A stretch of 63,427 nt of DNA. Source: Bacillota bacterium. Lineage in GTDB: Bacteria > Bacillota > Clostridia > Christensenellales > Aristaeellaceae. Shown piece after piece: positions 1 to 8,729 of this stretch (its first letter is position 1; each line of letters opens with the position of its first letter). The position numbers and the translations under genes were made by a program. The notes beneath the pieces are model-generated. The model had not been told where the DNA came from and did not search any database. It saw only the letters and a program-made list of their open reading frames with translations. Where the stretch lies: NCBI GenBank assembly GCA_023416585.1, contig JAEZHM010000017.1, positions 1-63,427 on the forward strand. Reading direction: 5' to 3'.

Positions 1-38
1 AAGCCGCATGACAGCCAGTTTCCGAAGGGAGAATTTTC

Positions 39-719
39 ATGTTCCGTTCCGCAAAAGCATTGGCCGCTCTGGTTCTTGTTCTGGCTGTTCTTTTTACCAC
101 CTTCGCAGGTGCTTTGGCCGACAAATCTTCCGATGTTCTTGACTTGGTAAATGGTGAGCGCAAGGCTGCCGGATTGAAAAACGTTAAGTTGAACGATGAC
201 CTCAACCGTGTTGCCGAACTGCGTGCCGCCGAAATCGCCGAAAAATGGAGCCATACCCGTCCTAACGGAGAGGAATGGAAAACCGCTTTCGCCGAAGAAG
301 GCGTCTCTGCCTCCTACCGCGGTGAAAACCTGGCCAAGGGGCAGTACTCTGCTGACAAAGTCGTGGAAGACTGGATGGATTCTGAAGGCCACCGGGCCAA
401 TATTCTGAACAAGAAGTTCACCAAGATGGGCGTTGCCTCCGTCGTCATCGACGGCGTCACCTATTGGGTGCAGGTATTCGCCAATGACGTGAAGACCTCG
501 AAAAAGACAGCCTCCCAGAACACAGCCGTAGCCTCGCAAGAGTCCGAAGGCAGCATTGCGGCCTCTGCGCCTGCTTCTTCCGGGAAAACCGTGAAAGCAA
601 GCAGATCCAGCAACAACCAGACAGGGGCTCTGGAAAAGCTTTCCAATTCCGTCGACGTACAAGCCGCGCTGAATGCGCCCGCTGCCAGCCCTACCATTGG
701 GATAAACCCCGGCTTATGA
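39..719 (+). CDS. Secreted CAP-domain (SCP/PR1, YkwD-like) protein
   Basis: The 226-residue product opens with a signal peptide (about residues 1-27, cleavage near ALA/DKSS). A CAP/SCP domain follows at about residues 30-150, with the family signatures HTRPNG, GENLAKG and a WMDSEGHRANIL block. Bacterial CAP proteins are extracellular and mostly of unknown activity; in spore formers several are coat or cell-surface proteins. The C-terminal 75 residues are Ser/Ala/Thr-rich and look disordered. The ATG is preceded by GGGAG at 8 nt. It is monocistronic here and followed by a hairpin-rich gap. The family call is firm; the role is unknown. Confidence 0.85.
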   Translation: MFRSAKALAALVLVLAVLFTTFAGALADKSSDVLDLVNGERKAAGLKNVKLNDDLNRVAELRAAEIAEKWSHTRPNGEEWKTAFAEEGVSASYRGENLAKGQYSADKVVEDWMDSEGHRANILNKKFTKMGVASVVIDGVTYWVQVFANDVKTSKKTASQNTAVASQESEGSIAASAPASSGKTVKASRSSNNQTGALEKLSNSVDVQAALNAPAASPTIGINPGL

Positions 720-1168
720 GAGCTGGTGCCGGGATGGCTGAGGAAAGCAGCAACATAGATCAAACGGATACCATCGGCAAGAGTATTCATTTGATTTGCC
801 TAAACCATCATGCACGGTGTTTCCTGGTCTATTCCGGCGTTCAATGAAGCAAAGTCTATGTACTTTGCCCAACCCGCAACCCCTGTGGATTCAATCCACA
901 GGGGTTGTTGTATTCGCGAAAATAGCAAAGCCAGGCGAGACGATAATAAACGAGGGGGCCTCTGCCCCCTCGTTACTCCCCCAGGAAATTCTCAAGATAC
1001 TGCCGTCATATAGTTTTTCCCGCGCTATTTCTGGTTACTTGATATAGGAAAAACAAGCATCTGAAGGTTTCCAAAGGGCGATCGGAAAGCCCTGGTAGCG
1101 CCCGCAGGCGTGTAACCTCTCCCCTAAATCTCATCAATCTTCATCTGAAACCATGACACAGTATATGA
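720..1168. other. Intergenic gap with two strong hairpins
   Basis: No convincing gene is present. A near-perfect 15-bp inverted repeat lies at 877-907 (arms CAACCCCTGTGGATT and its complement) and could end the CAP gene transcript, although the following T-tract is weak. A second hairpin (CGAGGGGGC / GCCCCCTCG) lies at 951-972; a related ACGAGGGG hairpin recurs at 27998-28020. The motif GAAGGTTTCCAAAGG at about 1063 recurs at 27231, which suggests debris of a dispersed repeat family. Confidence 0.5.
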
Positions 1169-1435
1169 CTAAGCACGTTCTTTCATCGTAACGTGCACCA
1201 TATCCCCCGGCTGCTTGCCGATCTTTTGCCGTATCTCCTTGCGGACACCCAGGATATGGCAGGGCGTGCCCATGCGTACCAGGCTGCCATCATAAGGCTC
1301 GCCATCAAAAGTGGCATGGACGGGCACGCGGCCCTTTCCGAACACCTCTTTCACGTCAAAGGGAATCTCGATATAAGCCCCATCAATGTCGGGCACCTTT
1401 TTCAGCTCCGCGTCAAAAGCAAATTCCTTATCCAT
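1169..1435 (-). CDS. DUF1905-type small protein
   Basis: The 88-residue product has the features of DUF1905 proteins: an opening FDAELKKVPDIDGAYIEIPF strand pair, a VHATFDGEPYDGSL core and a closing GDMVHVTMKE. These small beta-rich domains often occur beside or fused to YdeI/DUF1801-like proteins and have no established biochemical role. Its start overlaps the end of the upstream DUF1801 gene by 8 nt, so the two are translationally coupled and probably work together. The family call is good; the function is unknown. Confidence 0.75.
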   Translation of the reverse strand: MDKEFAFDAELKKVPDIDGAYIEIPFDVKEVFGKGRVPVHATFDGEPYDGSLVRMGTPCHILGVRKEIRQKIGKQPGDMVHVTMKERA

Positions 1436-1907
1436 CTATCCTGCCTCCCGCTCTGGCGCCCGATTCCTGTTCATACACGCGAAGAAAATCTTCCACGGTA
1501 ACCTTGCTGCACAACTCCCCTAACAGGCCACAGGGGATATTGGCGGTTGGCCTTAAGCGGATGCAGCTCTTGCCCACATCCGGCTTTTTACCAACCGATT
1601 TTTCGTATGCTGCCATGAACCACTCGCGTACCTTGGGAGAAGCATAAATCCCCATATGATACAGGGCGATGTGGTTTTTCTGGGATGCGATGCCCAGCAT
1701 GGTAATGGGCAGTTTTGGGTCCGCATGATACCCTTTGGGGTATAGGCTATGGGGGATCACATAGCAGATCATGCCATAGAGCATGGTTTCCTCCAGGCCT
1801 TGCGGAAGGCTTTCAAGCACCGCAGCGCGCAGATTTTTCATAATCTCCTGCCTGTCGGGCGGCAATTGATCCATATATTCCTGCGGCGACCTGGCATCGC
1901 TTTGCAT
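1428..1907 (-). CDS. DUF1801-type protein
   Basis: The 159-residue protein resembles DUF1801/YdhG-like iron-chaperone-fold proteins: an N-terminal helical part (YMDQLPPDRQEIMKNLRAAV), then EETMLYGMICYVIPHS and a conserved NHIALYHMGIY segment, ending with a SCIRLR strand and a final helix. These proteins have a frataxin-like fold without a settled function. It lies 38 nt downstream of the DUF3842 gene and overlaps the DUF1905 gene, so it may be the third member of a four-gene minus-strand operon starting with the ROK kinase. Confidence 0.75.
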   Translation of the reverse strand: MQSDARSPQEYMDQLPPDRQEIMKNLRAAVLESLPQGLEETMLYGMICYVIPHSLYPKGYHADPKLPITMLGIASQKNHIALYHMGIYASPKVREWFMAAYEKSVGKKPDVGKSCIRLRPTANIPCGLLGELCSKVTVEDFLRVYEQESGARAGGRIDG

Positions 1908-1945
1908 GCTCCCTCACCTACCTCGCTACTTTGTAAGACCGCATT

Positions 1946-2365
1946 TCAGGCATCCATTTTCAGCGCCAGCCTTTGCACCTTCTCCACCGCGGAAGCAATG
2001 AACTGGCCCACCGGGTAATCCGCAAGGCCCGCAATCTCCACACGGCACTTATGAATGGGGATCAATATTTTCAAAGCGTCGCATTCTCCTATGGCAGCGG
2101 CCATCCTGGGCGTGACCTCCCCCAGCAGTCCGTTGGCCATCAGGATGCCGATGGGGCCAAGGACCACATCAGCATATTTCATGTTGTACACCGCCGCATT
2201 TTCACCTGTGGCGGCCTGGTTGGCCCCGGCTCTGAGCATGGCTGCCGTAGCCGCTGCATTGGTGCCTACGCAAGTTATATCCGCTTCCGGAAGCGCCTGC
2301 CTTAAGCCTTCCACCAGCGCCCTTCCGATGCCTCCACCCTGACCGTCCATAACCAAAATATTCAT
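1946..2365 (-). CDS. DUF3842-type Rossmann-like protein
   Basis: The 139-residue protein begins MNILVMDGQGGGIGRALVE, a glycine-rich Rossmann-like nucleotide-binding start, followed by VGTNAAATAAMLRAGAN and a YADVVLGPIGILMANGLLGE segment as in DUF3842 proteins. Members are common in Clostridia and uncharacterised. Its start codon overlaps the stop of the upstream ROK kinase gene (ATGA type, 4 nt), which indicates coupled translation and suggests a link to the same sugar or sugar-phosphate pathway. That link is inference only. Confidence 0.75.
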   Translation of the reverse strand: MNILVMDGQGGGIGRALVEGLRQALPEADITCVGTNAAATAAMLRAGANQAATGENAAVYNMKYADVVLGPIGILMANGLLGEVTPRMAAAIGECDALKILIPIHKCRVEIAGLADYPVGQFIASAVEKVQRLALKMDA

Positions 2366-3252
2366 GCTCTGCTCCCAATATCAAGCGCCCGTTTTGCCAG
2401 CAGGAAAGCGCCCTGAATTCCGCTCTCCGTGTTAAGCCCCGGCGGCACGATATAGTCTTCCATGCCGTTCAATATGACGGGATGCTGCACATACCCACCC
2501 AGCAAAAGCAGCGTCTCCTTGCGGATCAGGGGAAACAGGTGATTTTGCTGCATCACGCCGCCACCAAGTATAATCTTTTCCGGCGAAAAGGATACGATGG
2601 CATTTACGCACATCTGAGCAAGATACTTAGCCGCAAGCTTCCATGCAGGATGGTCCGGCTGAAGTTCCCTGGCTGACACACCCCAGCGCTTTTCCATAGC
2701 AGGGCCGCTGGCCAAGCCCTCCAGACAGCATCCATGATATGGGCAGAAACCTTCCGGAGACGGATCCTCAGGAAGTGGCCTAAGAAGCATATGGCCGAAT
2801 TCCGGATGCAATAAGCCGTGGACAAGATTGCCCTCCACTACAAGCCCGCCGCCGATGCCTGTGCCCACCGTGACATACAGGCAGCTAGAAAGCCCCCGTG
2901 CTGCACCCAATGTGCTTTCCGCCAATGCTGCGCCGTTCACATCGGTATCCAGCGCCACAGGCACGTGAAGTCCATCCTCCAGCGCTTTAACCAGCGGAAA
3001 ATTCCGCCATTTCAATTTGGGCGTGGAAGTGATATATCCATAAGTAGGGGACGATGTTTTCAGGTCAAGCGGCCCGAAACAGCCCACGCCAAGCGCTTTG
3101 ATATCATGTTTTTGAAAATAGGCAATGATACCCGCCATAGTTTCATCCGGCTCGGTTGTGGGAATGCTGACCTTATCCGCAATATATCCCGAACCATCCC
3201 CAATGGCCAGCACCATTTTGGTTCCGCCAGCCTCCAAAGCACCCAACATCAT
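2362..3252 (-). CDS. ROK-family sugar kinase, fructokinase-like
   Basis: The 296-residue protein is a ROK-family kinase. It shows the N-terminal phosphate loop (GALEAGGTK), the sugar-site DTDVNGAALAE block, the GTGIGGGLVVEG motif and the ROK zinc-binding cluster HPEFGH...CPYHGCCLEG. The LGVGCFGPLDL and CCLEGLASGPA segments are those of bacterial fructokinases (ScrK/GmuE type). It should phosphorylate a hexose, probably fructose or mannose, in the cytoplasm. No sugar transporter lies beside it. It heads the operon that continues with DUF3842. Confidence 0.85.
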   Translation of the reverse strand: MMLGALEAGGTKMVLAIGDGSGYIADKVSIPTTEPDETMAGIIAYFQKHDIKALGVGCFGPLDLKTSSPTYGYITSTPKLKWRNFPLVKALEDGLHVPVALDTDVNGAALAESTLGAARGLSSCLYVTVGTGIGGGLVVEGNLVHGLLHPEFGHMLLRPLPEDPSPEGFCPYHGCCLEGLASGPAMEKRWGVSARELQPDHPAWKLAAKYLAQMCVNAIVSFSPEKIILGGGVMQQNHLFPLIRKETLLLLGGYVQHPVILNGMEDYIVPPGLNTESGIQGAFLLAKRALDIGSRA

Positions 3253-3411
3253 GCAAAATTCCCCACAATCCTTGCAATTTCTTCTGCCATTTTACAGGAA
3301 GGGACATGTTTTGTAAAGGCGTCAAACGCGGGCCTTGTCTGTCCTTCCCAGCATATTTTGACTGCCCCAAGCCCATGTTATGGCTGAACAACGCAAAGAA
3401 GGGGCGTCATC

Positions 3412-4707
3412 ATGCGCACGTATCGATTCAGGCCAAAGCACTCCCGGGCGCGGCACATTATCGGCATTTTGCTTTCCTTGTTTCTGGTCATCGGGTATTT
3501 TACCCCGCAGGCGCAGGCGCTGATGCACCTGCCCGACCACTTGTACGTCACCGCGGGACATCGCCAAATATTGTCACTCGGGCTGCCGTTCTCCGTCCGC
3601 GTGGAGGAGGGCGATGTCTCCGTACTATCCTCTACGGATGAAACGCTGAACGGCCGCGCAGCCAGCGATATCCAATTGACCGGGAATCAAACGGGCAGCG
3701 CCGTACTTTCACTGGATTTTTTAGGTATCCTGCCCATCAAAAAGGTAGAAGTGTCTGTTGAGCCGGAGCGTGTATTGATCCCTGGCGGCGAGGCGGTCGG
3801 CGTCGCCATCGCAACCCAGGGCGTATTGGTGGTAGGTACAAGCGACCTGGGCGGCGAAGGCGGCGCCAGCCCGGCCCGCCTGGCCGGCATACGGCCCGGC
3901 GACGTGCTGGTGAAGCTGGGCGGACTGCCCATTGAAAGCGCCTCCCATTTAAGCCAGCTGGTGGCACAGGGCGGAGGTCAACCCATACAGTTGCAAGTGA
4001 TGCGCGACAACCGTCCCATGGAGGTTTCCTTGATTCCCAAGCGTGATCAGGCCAGCGGCGGGTATCGGTTGGGTATCTGGGTTCGTGACAGTACTGCCGG
4101 TGTAGGCACGCTCTCATTTTATGATCCGAAAAACGGAGTCTACGGCGCGCTGGGCCATGCCATCACCGACGCGGATACCGGCCAGCCTCTCTCCGTTCGA
4201 TCCGGCCAGGTGATGCATGCCGATGTGGTGGATGTGCAAAAAGGTAAAAAAGGCACGCCAGGCGAACTGAAGGGATCCTTCCTGCGGGAGAACAACAAGC
4301 TTGGGAATATTATCAAAAACACTACCTTCGGCATCTATGGCAAAATGGACAAGTCCCCCGAAAACAAGCTATATCCTAACGGGCTGCCGATCGGCCTGAT
4401 GGGTACGGTGCGCACAGGCCCCGCCACTATCCTATCCAGCGTGGATGGGGATGGGGTGAAAGAATTTGATGTAGAGATCGTCCAGGCCAACCGGCAAACG
4501 TCTCCAGCCCCCAAATCCATGGTCATCAAGGTAACAGATCCAGAACTGCTTGCTAAAACAGGCGGCATCGTTCAAGGCATGAGCGGCAGTCCCATCATTC
4601 AAAACGGGCATATCATCGGGGCTGTGACCCATGTGTACGTGAACGATCCCACCCAGGGCTATGGCCTGTACATTGAGTGGATGCTCAATCAGGAAGAGGG
4701 CATATAA
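3412..4707 (+). CDS. spoIVB: SpoIVB stage IV sporulation serine peptidase
   Basis: The 431-residue protein has an N-terminal membrane/signal segment (about residues 14-37), a PDZ domain (about 130-215, with the SPARLAGIRPGDVLVKLGG groove strand) and a C-terminal S55 peptidase domain. The catalytic His is visible in GALGHAITD and the catalytic Ser in GMSGSPI. In Bacillus this forespore-made protease triggers pro-sigma-K processing from the intermembrane space. Adjacency to spo0A is the classic order in spore formers and confirms the call. The start has an AAGGGG site 8 nt upstream. Confidence 0.95.
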   Translation: MRTYRFRPKHSRARHIIGILLSLFLVIGYFTPQAQALMHLPDHLYVTAGHRQILSLGLPFSVRVEEGDVSVLSSTDETLNGRAASDIQLTGNQTGSAVLSLDFLGILPIKKVEVSVEPERVLIPGGEAVGVAIATQGVLVVGTSDLGGEGGASPARLAGIRPGDVLVKLGGLPIESASHLSQLVAQGGGQPIQLQVMRDNRPMEVSLIPKRDQASGGYRLGIWVRDSTAGVGTLSFYDPKNGVYGALGHAITDADTGQPLSVRSGQVMHADVVDVQKGKKGTPGELKGSFLRENNKLGNIIKNTTFGIYGKMDKSPENKLYPNGLPIGLMGTVRTGPATILSSVDGDGVKEFDVEIVQANRQTSPAPKSMVIKVTDPELLAKTGGIVQGMSGSPIIQNGHIIGAVTHVYVNDPTQGYGLYIEWMLNQEEGI

Positions 4708-4717
4708 AAAGAGCAGG

Positions 4718-4764
4718 AAAAGCCTCCCTCCCCGGCGAAAGAATCGTCCGGGAGGGGGCTTTTT
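4718..4764 (+). terminator. Terminator-like hairpin overlapping the spo0A ribosome-binding site
   Basis: The 5' arm (4718-4735, AAAAGCCTCCCTCCCCGG) pairs with 4748-4764 (CCGGGAGGGGGCTTTT) with two bulges, and a T-run ends the 3' arm. The hairpin can terminate spoIVB transcription. The same 3' arm contains the only Shine-Dalgarno sequence for spo0A (GGAGGGGG, 4751-4758), 6 nt before its ATG. The fold would therefore hide that site in read-through RNA. Confidence 0.8.
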
Positions 4765-5499
4765 ATGCGTGTGATGCTGGCTATGCGGGAGAGCGAGCGG
4801 AGGGAAGATTTCCGGATGCTTCTGGAAAGCGAAAGAAGCGACTGCTCCGTTTCCGGCTTGGGTGATGGAAGAAGCGCTCTTATGGAAATGAAAGCCTTCG
4901 ATCCGGATGTTCTTGTGCTGGAACAGGTGCTTCCGCTGCTGGATGGCCCTGCAGTATTAAATGAGCTGAGGGATGCGTGCCTGCCCTGCCCGCCCAAAGT
5001 GGTGCTGCTTACCTCCCCAGGCCAGGAAACGCCTCCCATTCCGGGCGTGGATGAATATATGCCGGCTGCCTGTGATTTTGGTTTGCTTTTATTGGCCATA
5101 CGCCGTGCGGAAGATTTACTTCAGGGTGCACTGGCCGGATTGGCATCCTCCGAAAGGAAAAGCCGCATCCAGGAGCATTTTCAGGAGTTGGGCATGCCTG
5201 AAAATTTGAAAGGCCAAAAATATCTGGCCTTCCTTTTAAACCTTGTAATTCCTTCTCCCTTATTGCTGGACATGCTGACCATAAAGTTGTACCCGGCTGC
5301 CGCTGAAGGGTTTTACACCACTCCTGCGGCAGTGGAACGGTGCGCCCGCCATGCCATTGAGGCCACCTGGAGCCGGGGAGACATGACAGCTCTGGAAAGG
5401 CTGTTCGGCCTATCCATCGACCCGGACCGGGGTAAACCCACCAATCGGGAGTTTCTGGCCATGTCCGCCCAGCACCTGCGTCAAAAAATGCATTCCTAG
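4765..5499 (+). CDS. spo0A: Spo0A sporulation regulator with degenerate receiver domain
   Basis: The 244-residue protein aligns with Spo0A over its length. The C-terminal DNA-binding domain (about residues 135-244) is well kept: TTPAAVERCARHAIEATWSRG holds the recognition helix, and KPTNREF follows. The receiver (1-115) is eroded. The phospho-acceptor Asp is Glu53 (DVLVLEQVLPLLDG against the usual LVLDIIMPHLDG), the acidic pair near residue 10 is missing (LAMRES), and the conserved Lys before Pro-Phe is missing (MPAACDF); only the Thr of LLTSPGQE remains. By position and domain II it is the Spo0A of this genome, but it is unlikely to be controlled by a normal phosphorelay. Confidence 0.93.
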   Translation: MRVMLAMRESERREDFRMLLESERSDCSVSGLGDGRSALMEMKAFDPDVLVLEQVLPLLDGPAVLNELRDACLPCPPKVVLLTSPGQETPPIPGVDEYMPAACDFGLLLLAIRRAEDLLQGALAGLASSERKSRIQEHFQELGMPENLKGQKYLAFLLNLVIPSPLLLDMLTIKLYPAAAEGFYTTPAAVERCARHAIEATWSRGDMTALERLFGLSIDPDRGKPTNREFLAMSAQHLRQKMHS

Positions 5500-5516
5500 A
5501 AGCTGCAGAGCAAAAA

Positions 5517-5552
5517 AACTGATCTGTTGCCTTTAACAGCAGCAGATCAGTT
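5517..5552. terminator. Bidirectional terminator between spo0A and the SH3 protein gene
   Basis: Arms AACTGATCTG and CAGATCAGTT flank a 16-nt loop. On the minus strand the hairpin is followed by seven T residues, which makes it a strong terminator for the SH3 gene. On the plus strand an ATTCTT tail allows weaker termination of spo0A. Confidence 0.8.
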
Positions 5553-5585
5553 ATTCTTATCCTGTTTTTCCCTTACCAATACATC

Positions 5586-8500
5586 CTATTTGGGGCTTAC
5601 CACGAATGTCGTTTTGCGGTTATTCCAGAAATCGTCGTATGCATATTGGATGGCAGCCTGATGGTCAGCATCTACCTTGCTGGAGGTGTGGGTCTTGCTG
5701 TTGGTAAAGTGGATGCAGAACTGGCCCTGGAAATCGTTGTTTTTGATGGTATCGCCATCATCATTGTGCGGTACGCCGTACATGGACGCGGCGAATGTCC
5801 TGGTGCCAATAGTAACCCACAGGGCGTGCCGCTGGTAATACTTCGATGCAGTGATCTGCGAAGCTGAACTCACGCCATAAATTTTGCACATACGGCGCGT
5901 ATCGGCGGCAGTAAGCGGCTCCACGTCGGCATGATTTCCGCCAGCCCAACGGTGGACCCAGAAGGTAATACCGGTCTTTACTTCCGTAACCTTCACGTTC
6001 ATGCCCCTGGCAAAGATGGTGTTGATGCCGCCGGTAAACCAATCGATCTTCTCTACAGGATAAATCGTATTGGTCAGATCACCATCGTTGGAACCGGGCG
6101 GCACCGTGCCGTACAGCGCATGCTGGGTATTGGAGCCGGCAATGCCGTCCGCATTCAGCCCCTTGGATCTCTGGAATGCCTTCACGGCTTCCACCGTATC
6201 GGTGCCATAGGTACCGCTGATGGATCCGTTATAGAATCCTTTTTCCTTGAGCTTGGTCTGCAGGGCTTTTACGGCATTGCCCGTGGAGCCCTTGCGCAGC
6301 GTTTCGTAGGTGGCCTCCTGTTGGCCGCCGTTACCGCCGCTGCCAGGGTTCTGCGCATCCTCATACGCCTTCTTCTCCGCTTTGGTGTAAATCCGCATAA
6401 GATCTTCGCGGATATAACCTGTGGTACCGGACTTGAGCTTCACGCTGCGCCAGGTATAGCCGTCGGCTTGGTTTTTACTGCCTGTGAGCGTGAAGATGAC
6501 GCCCTTCTCATAAATCTTGGACACCTGCTTGCCGGTGGAAGAGCCAGTGGCCCGCACCAGAACATTAGTGGTGCTCGTTTCCGCCATGTCGCTCAAGTCT
6601 TCTTCATTCGGTTTGGGCGTGGGCGTCGGCGTCGGGGTTGGCGTGGGCTGGCCCGCCAGCCAGGCTGCATACTCGGCGGTATTCATTACCTTTACGGTGC
6701 TTCCCAGCACCCATAATGTACTTCCCTGGTACGTGATCTTGTACCACAGAGATCCGCCCACCGTGCTGGAACTGGTAAACTGAAAGACCGTTCCCAAAGC
6801 CACATTGTATGGCGAATTGGCATCTTTGGAGGCGGAGGCGCGAAGGTTGACCTTGTCTACAGTCGTTATCAGATACTTGCTGGGGCCGGGAGTGGGGGTA
6901 GGCGTGGGTGTGGGTGTAGGCACAGCTTCGCCCCTTAAGTAGGCCTGCACCTGGAAGTCTGCCAGCTGATAGGAAGCATCGCTGCGCAAGAAGCCCTTCG
7001 TTCCATTCACATCCACCGGGTACCATGTATAGGAACCGCTCTTCACCGCTGCGGAAACCATGGGCCAGACGGTATTCTTATCCAGCGCGCGGATGGTTGC
7101 TCCGCCTATGCTTTTGCGTAGATTCACCGATTGTTTGGTAACCATGGCGTAACCAACCGTATTGGCCGGCGCAGAACTGGGTGTGACAGTTGGTGCGGTG
7201 GTGTTGCCATTCTGGTCGCTAAGCGACGCCATGTCGCCTCTGATATAGCCCTTCCGGCCATCGGTGTTCTGTACCGGATACCAGGTGTACGCGCCGGAAA
7301 CCGTAGGCTGCGCCGTCAGGGGCAGCACCTGGCCTATGGATACCAGGCACAAGGTAGCGCCATTGGGCGTCTTGCGAAGCTTTACCTTGTCCTGGGTCAG
7401 TTTGATGTAGCCGGCGGCAGTTTCCTGATTGCCGCCTGAAGATGTAGGCGTCGGTGTAGCTGTGACAGACGGCGGCAGGGTATTTCCCGAAGCATCTGTC
7501 AGTTCCGCAAAACCGCCGTGCACATAGCCGCCGATGTTGTTTACCTTCACATAATACCAGGTCACGCCGCTCTTTACCGTAGGCTGCTTCAAATAGGGCA
7601 GCACCGGCATCCCGTCAACACGGGTAATGATGCTTCCTCCGGGAGTGGACCTTAAGTTGATGCCTTTGTCTTTCAGCCTGATATATCCGTACACCGTTTC
7701 CGGGGCAGCAGTTTGGGCAGGCCCGGGCGTGGGCGTAACGGCGGGAGGCACGGTATTCCCGCTGGCGTCGGACAAAACCGCATAATTGCCGTGCACATAA
7801 CCTGCTATTCCGTTCACTCTTACATAGTACCAGGTCACGCCGCTTTTTACTGTGGGCTGCTTCAAATAAGCCAGCACCGGCCTCCCGTCGATACGGGAAA
7901 TAATGCTTCCGCCGGGAGTGGACCTTAGGTTTATGCCATTGTCATTCAGTTTAATATAGCCGTACACCGTATCTGAACCGGAAGCGGGAGGAGGCGTATT
8001 ACTTTTGTAAGCATCCGCCTCGGCCTTGGTAAGGATATCGATAAGCTGTGCCTGGACATATCCCGTTTGTCCGTTGTATTTAACTTTGAACCAATAATCT
8101 ACCGTTAAATATGGGGGGATCTCCAACAACTCCACCATGTAGCCGTTTTCCAGCTTGCCGATCACCCTATCATTGGGCTTTTCCCGAAAATTGACACCGC
8201 CTTTGTTGATGCGGCCCAAGTTGGAAGGATCAGGAATCGGCGTGGGCTTTAAACTGGTAGGGGCAGGCGTCATCCCCGCCGGCGTGGGGGAGGGCGTCAT
8301 ACCAGCCGGCGTCGGCGTCGGCGTTCCGCCGATAATGCCCACACCTGGCTGCACTTTGCCATCCTGTATCCATTTCGCCTGATCTTCCGGTGTCATAGGG
8401 GCAAAGAAATCACTGTGGATATAACCAATATAGGTCCGCGACCCCTGGGTGGGGCCGTTGGTCTGAACCTTGTACCAAGTAATCCCGTCCTTGGTAACCG

Positions 8501-8729
8501 TATCTTGAATCAGCGACACCCAATCCTTGGGCAGTTTGAACCACCAGTCCGCAGCGGTGGACGCGGATTTACGAACCTTCACGTTGTCCGAATTCACCCT
8601 GCCGTATACTTCATCCGCCGCTAACGCAGGCTGCACAGGCCAGGAAAATACGCTTGCCACGCAAAAAAAAGCAAGCGCAAAGGCTACTGTGCGCTTTAGT
8701 ATTCGGGCGTTTTTGCCTAAGTGTTTCAT
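5586..8729 (-). CDS. Secreted multi-SH3 wall protein with peptidoglycan-binding domain
   Basis: The 1047-residue secreted protein has a signal peptide (1-37), about eight bacterial SH3-type repeats (near 40-100, 170-240, 255-325, 345-415, 437-505, 525-595, 617-680 and 715-790) recognised by VNLR/INLRSTPGG and GYVHG motifs, Thr-Pro linkers, a PG_binding_1 domain (about 810-875, LRKGSTGNAVKALQTKL) and a 155-residue C-terminal domain. The last domain has conserved Trp, His and Cys residues (FWVHRWAGG, GQFCIHF, SKTH) that hint at a cysteine-dependent wall enzyme, but I cannot assign a named family. It probably acts in the cell wall. It is monocistronic with a GAGGGGTGG site before ATG. Confidence 0.8.
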   Translation of the reverse strand: MKHLGKNARILKRTVAFALAFFCVASVFSWPVQPALAADEVYGRVNSDNVKVRKSASTAADWWFKLPKDWVSLIQDTVTKDGITWYKVQTNGPTQGSRTYIGYIHSDFFAPMTPEDQAKWIQDGKVQPGVGIIGGTPTPTPAGMTPSPTPAGMTPAPTSLKPTPIPDPSNLGRINKGGVNFREKPNDRVIGKLENGYMVELLEIPPYLTVDYWFKVKYNGQTGYVQAQLIDILTKAEADAYKSNTPPPASGSDTVYGYIKLNDNGINLRSTPGGSIISRIDGRPVLAYLKQPTVKSGVTWYYVRVNGIAGYVHGNYAVLSDASGNTVPPAVTPTPGPAQTAAPETVYGYIRLKDKGINLRSTPGGSIITRVDGMPVLPYLKQPTVKSGVTWYYVKVNNIGGYVHGGFAELTDASGNTLPPSVTATPTPTSSGGNQETAAGYIKLTQDKVKLRKTPNGATLCLVSIGQVLPLTAQPTVSGAYTWYPVQNTDGRKGYIRGDMASLSDQNGNTTAPTVTPSSAPANTVGYAMVTKQSVNLRKSIGGATIRALDKNTVWPMVSAAVKSGSYTWYPVDVNGTKGFLRSDASYQLADFQVQAYLRGEAVPTPTPTPTPTPGPSKYLITTVDKVNLRASASKDANSPYNVALGTVFQFTSSSTVGGSLWYKITYQGSTLWVLGSTVKVMNTAEYAAWLAGQPTPTPTPTPTPKPNEEDLSDMAETSTTNVLVRATGSSTGKQVSKIYEKGVIFTLTGSKNQADGYTWRSVKLKSGTTGYIREDLMRIYTKAEKKAYEDAQNPGSGGNGGQQEATYETLRKGSTGNAVKALQTKLKEKGFYNGSISGTYGTDTVEAVKAFQRSKGLNADGIAGSNTQHALYGTVPPGSNDGDLTNTIYPVEKIDWFTGGINTIFARGMNVKVTEVKTGITFWVHRWAGGNHADVEPLTAADTRRMCKIYGVSSASQITASKYYQRHALWVTIGTRTFAASMYGVPHNDDGDTIKNNDFQGQFCIHFTNSKTHTSSKVDADHQAAIQYAYDDFWNNRKTTFVVSPK
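7540..7975 (-). repeat. Duplicated SH3 repeat units within the wall protein gene
   Basis: Two adjacent segments of the gene (about 7540-7700 and 7790-7975) are highly similar at the DNA level, sharing long blocks such as TACCAGGTCACGCCGCT and GGGAGTGGACCTTA. They encode SH3 units 3 and 4, which are nearly identical in protein sequence. This points to a recent internal duplication, and the array could vary in copy number. Confidence 0.75.

Noticed and set aside
5931..6716. 261-codon plus-strand frame inside the SH3 gene
   Set aside because: Shadow of the Thr-Pro linkers and SH3 repeats on the minus strand.
6600..8350. Short Thr-Pro (GGCGTGGG-type) repeats as a CRISPR-like or satellite array
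   Set aside because: They encode Thr-Pro linkers between SH3 domains in frame; spacing and length are those of protein linkers.
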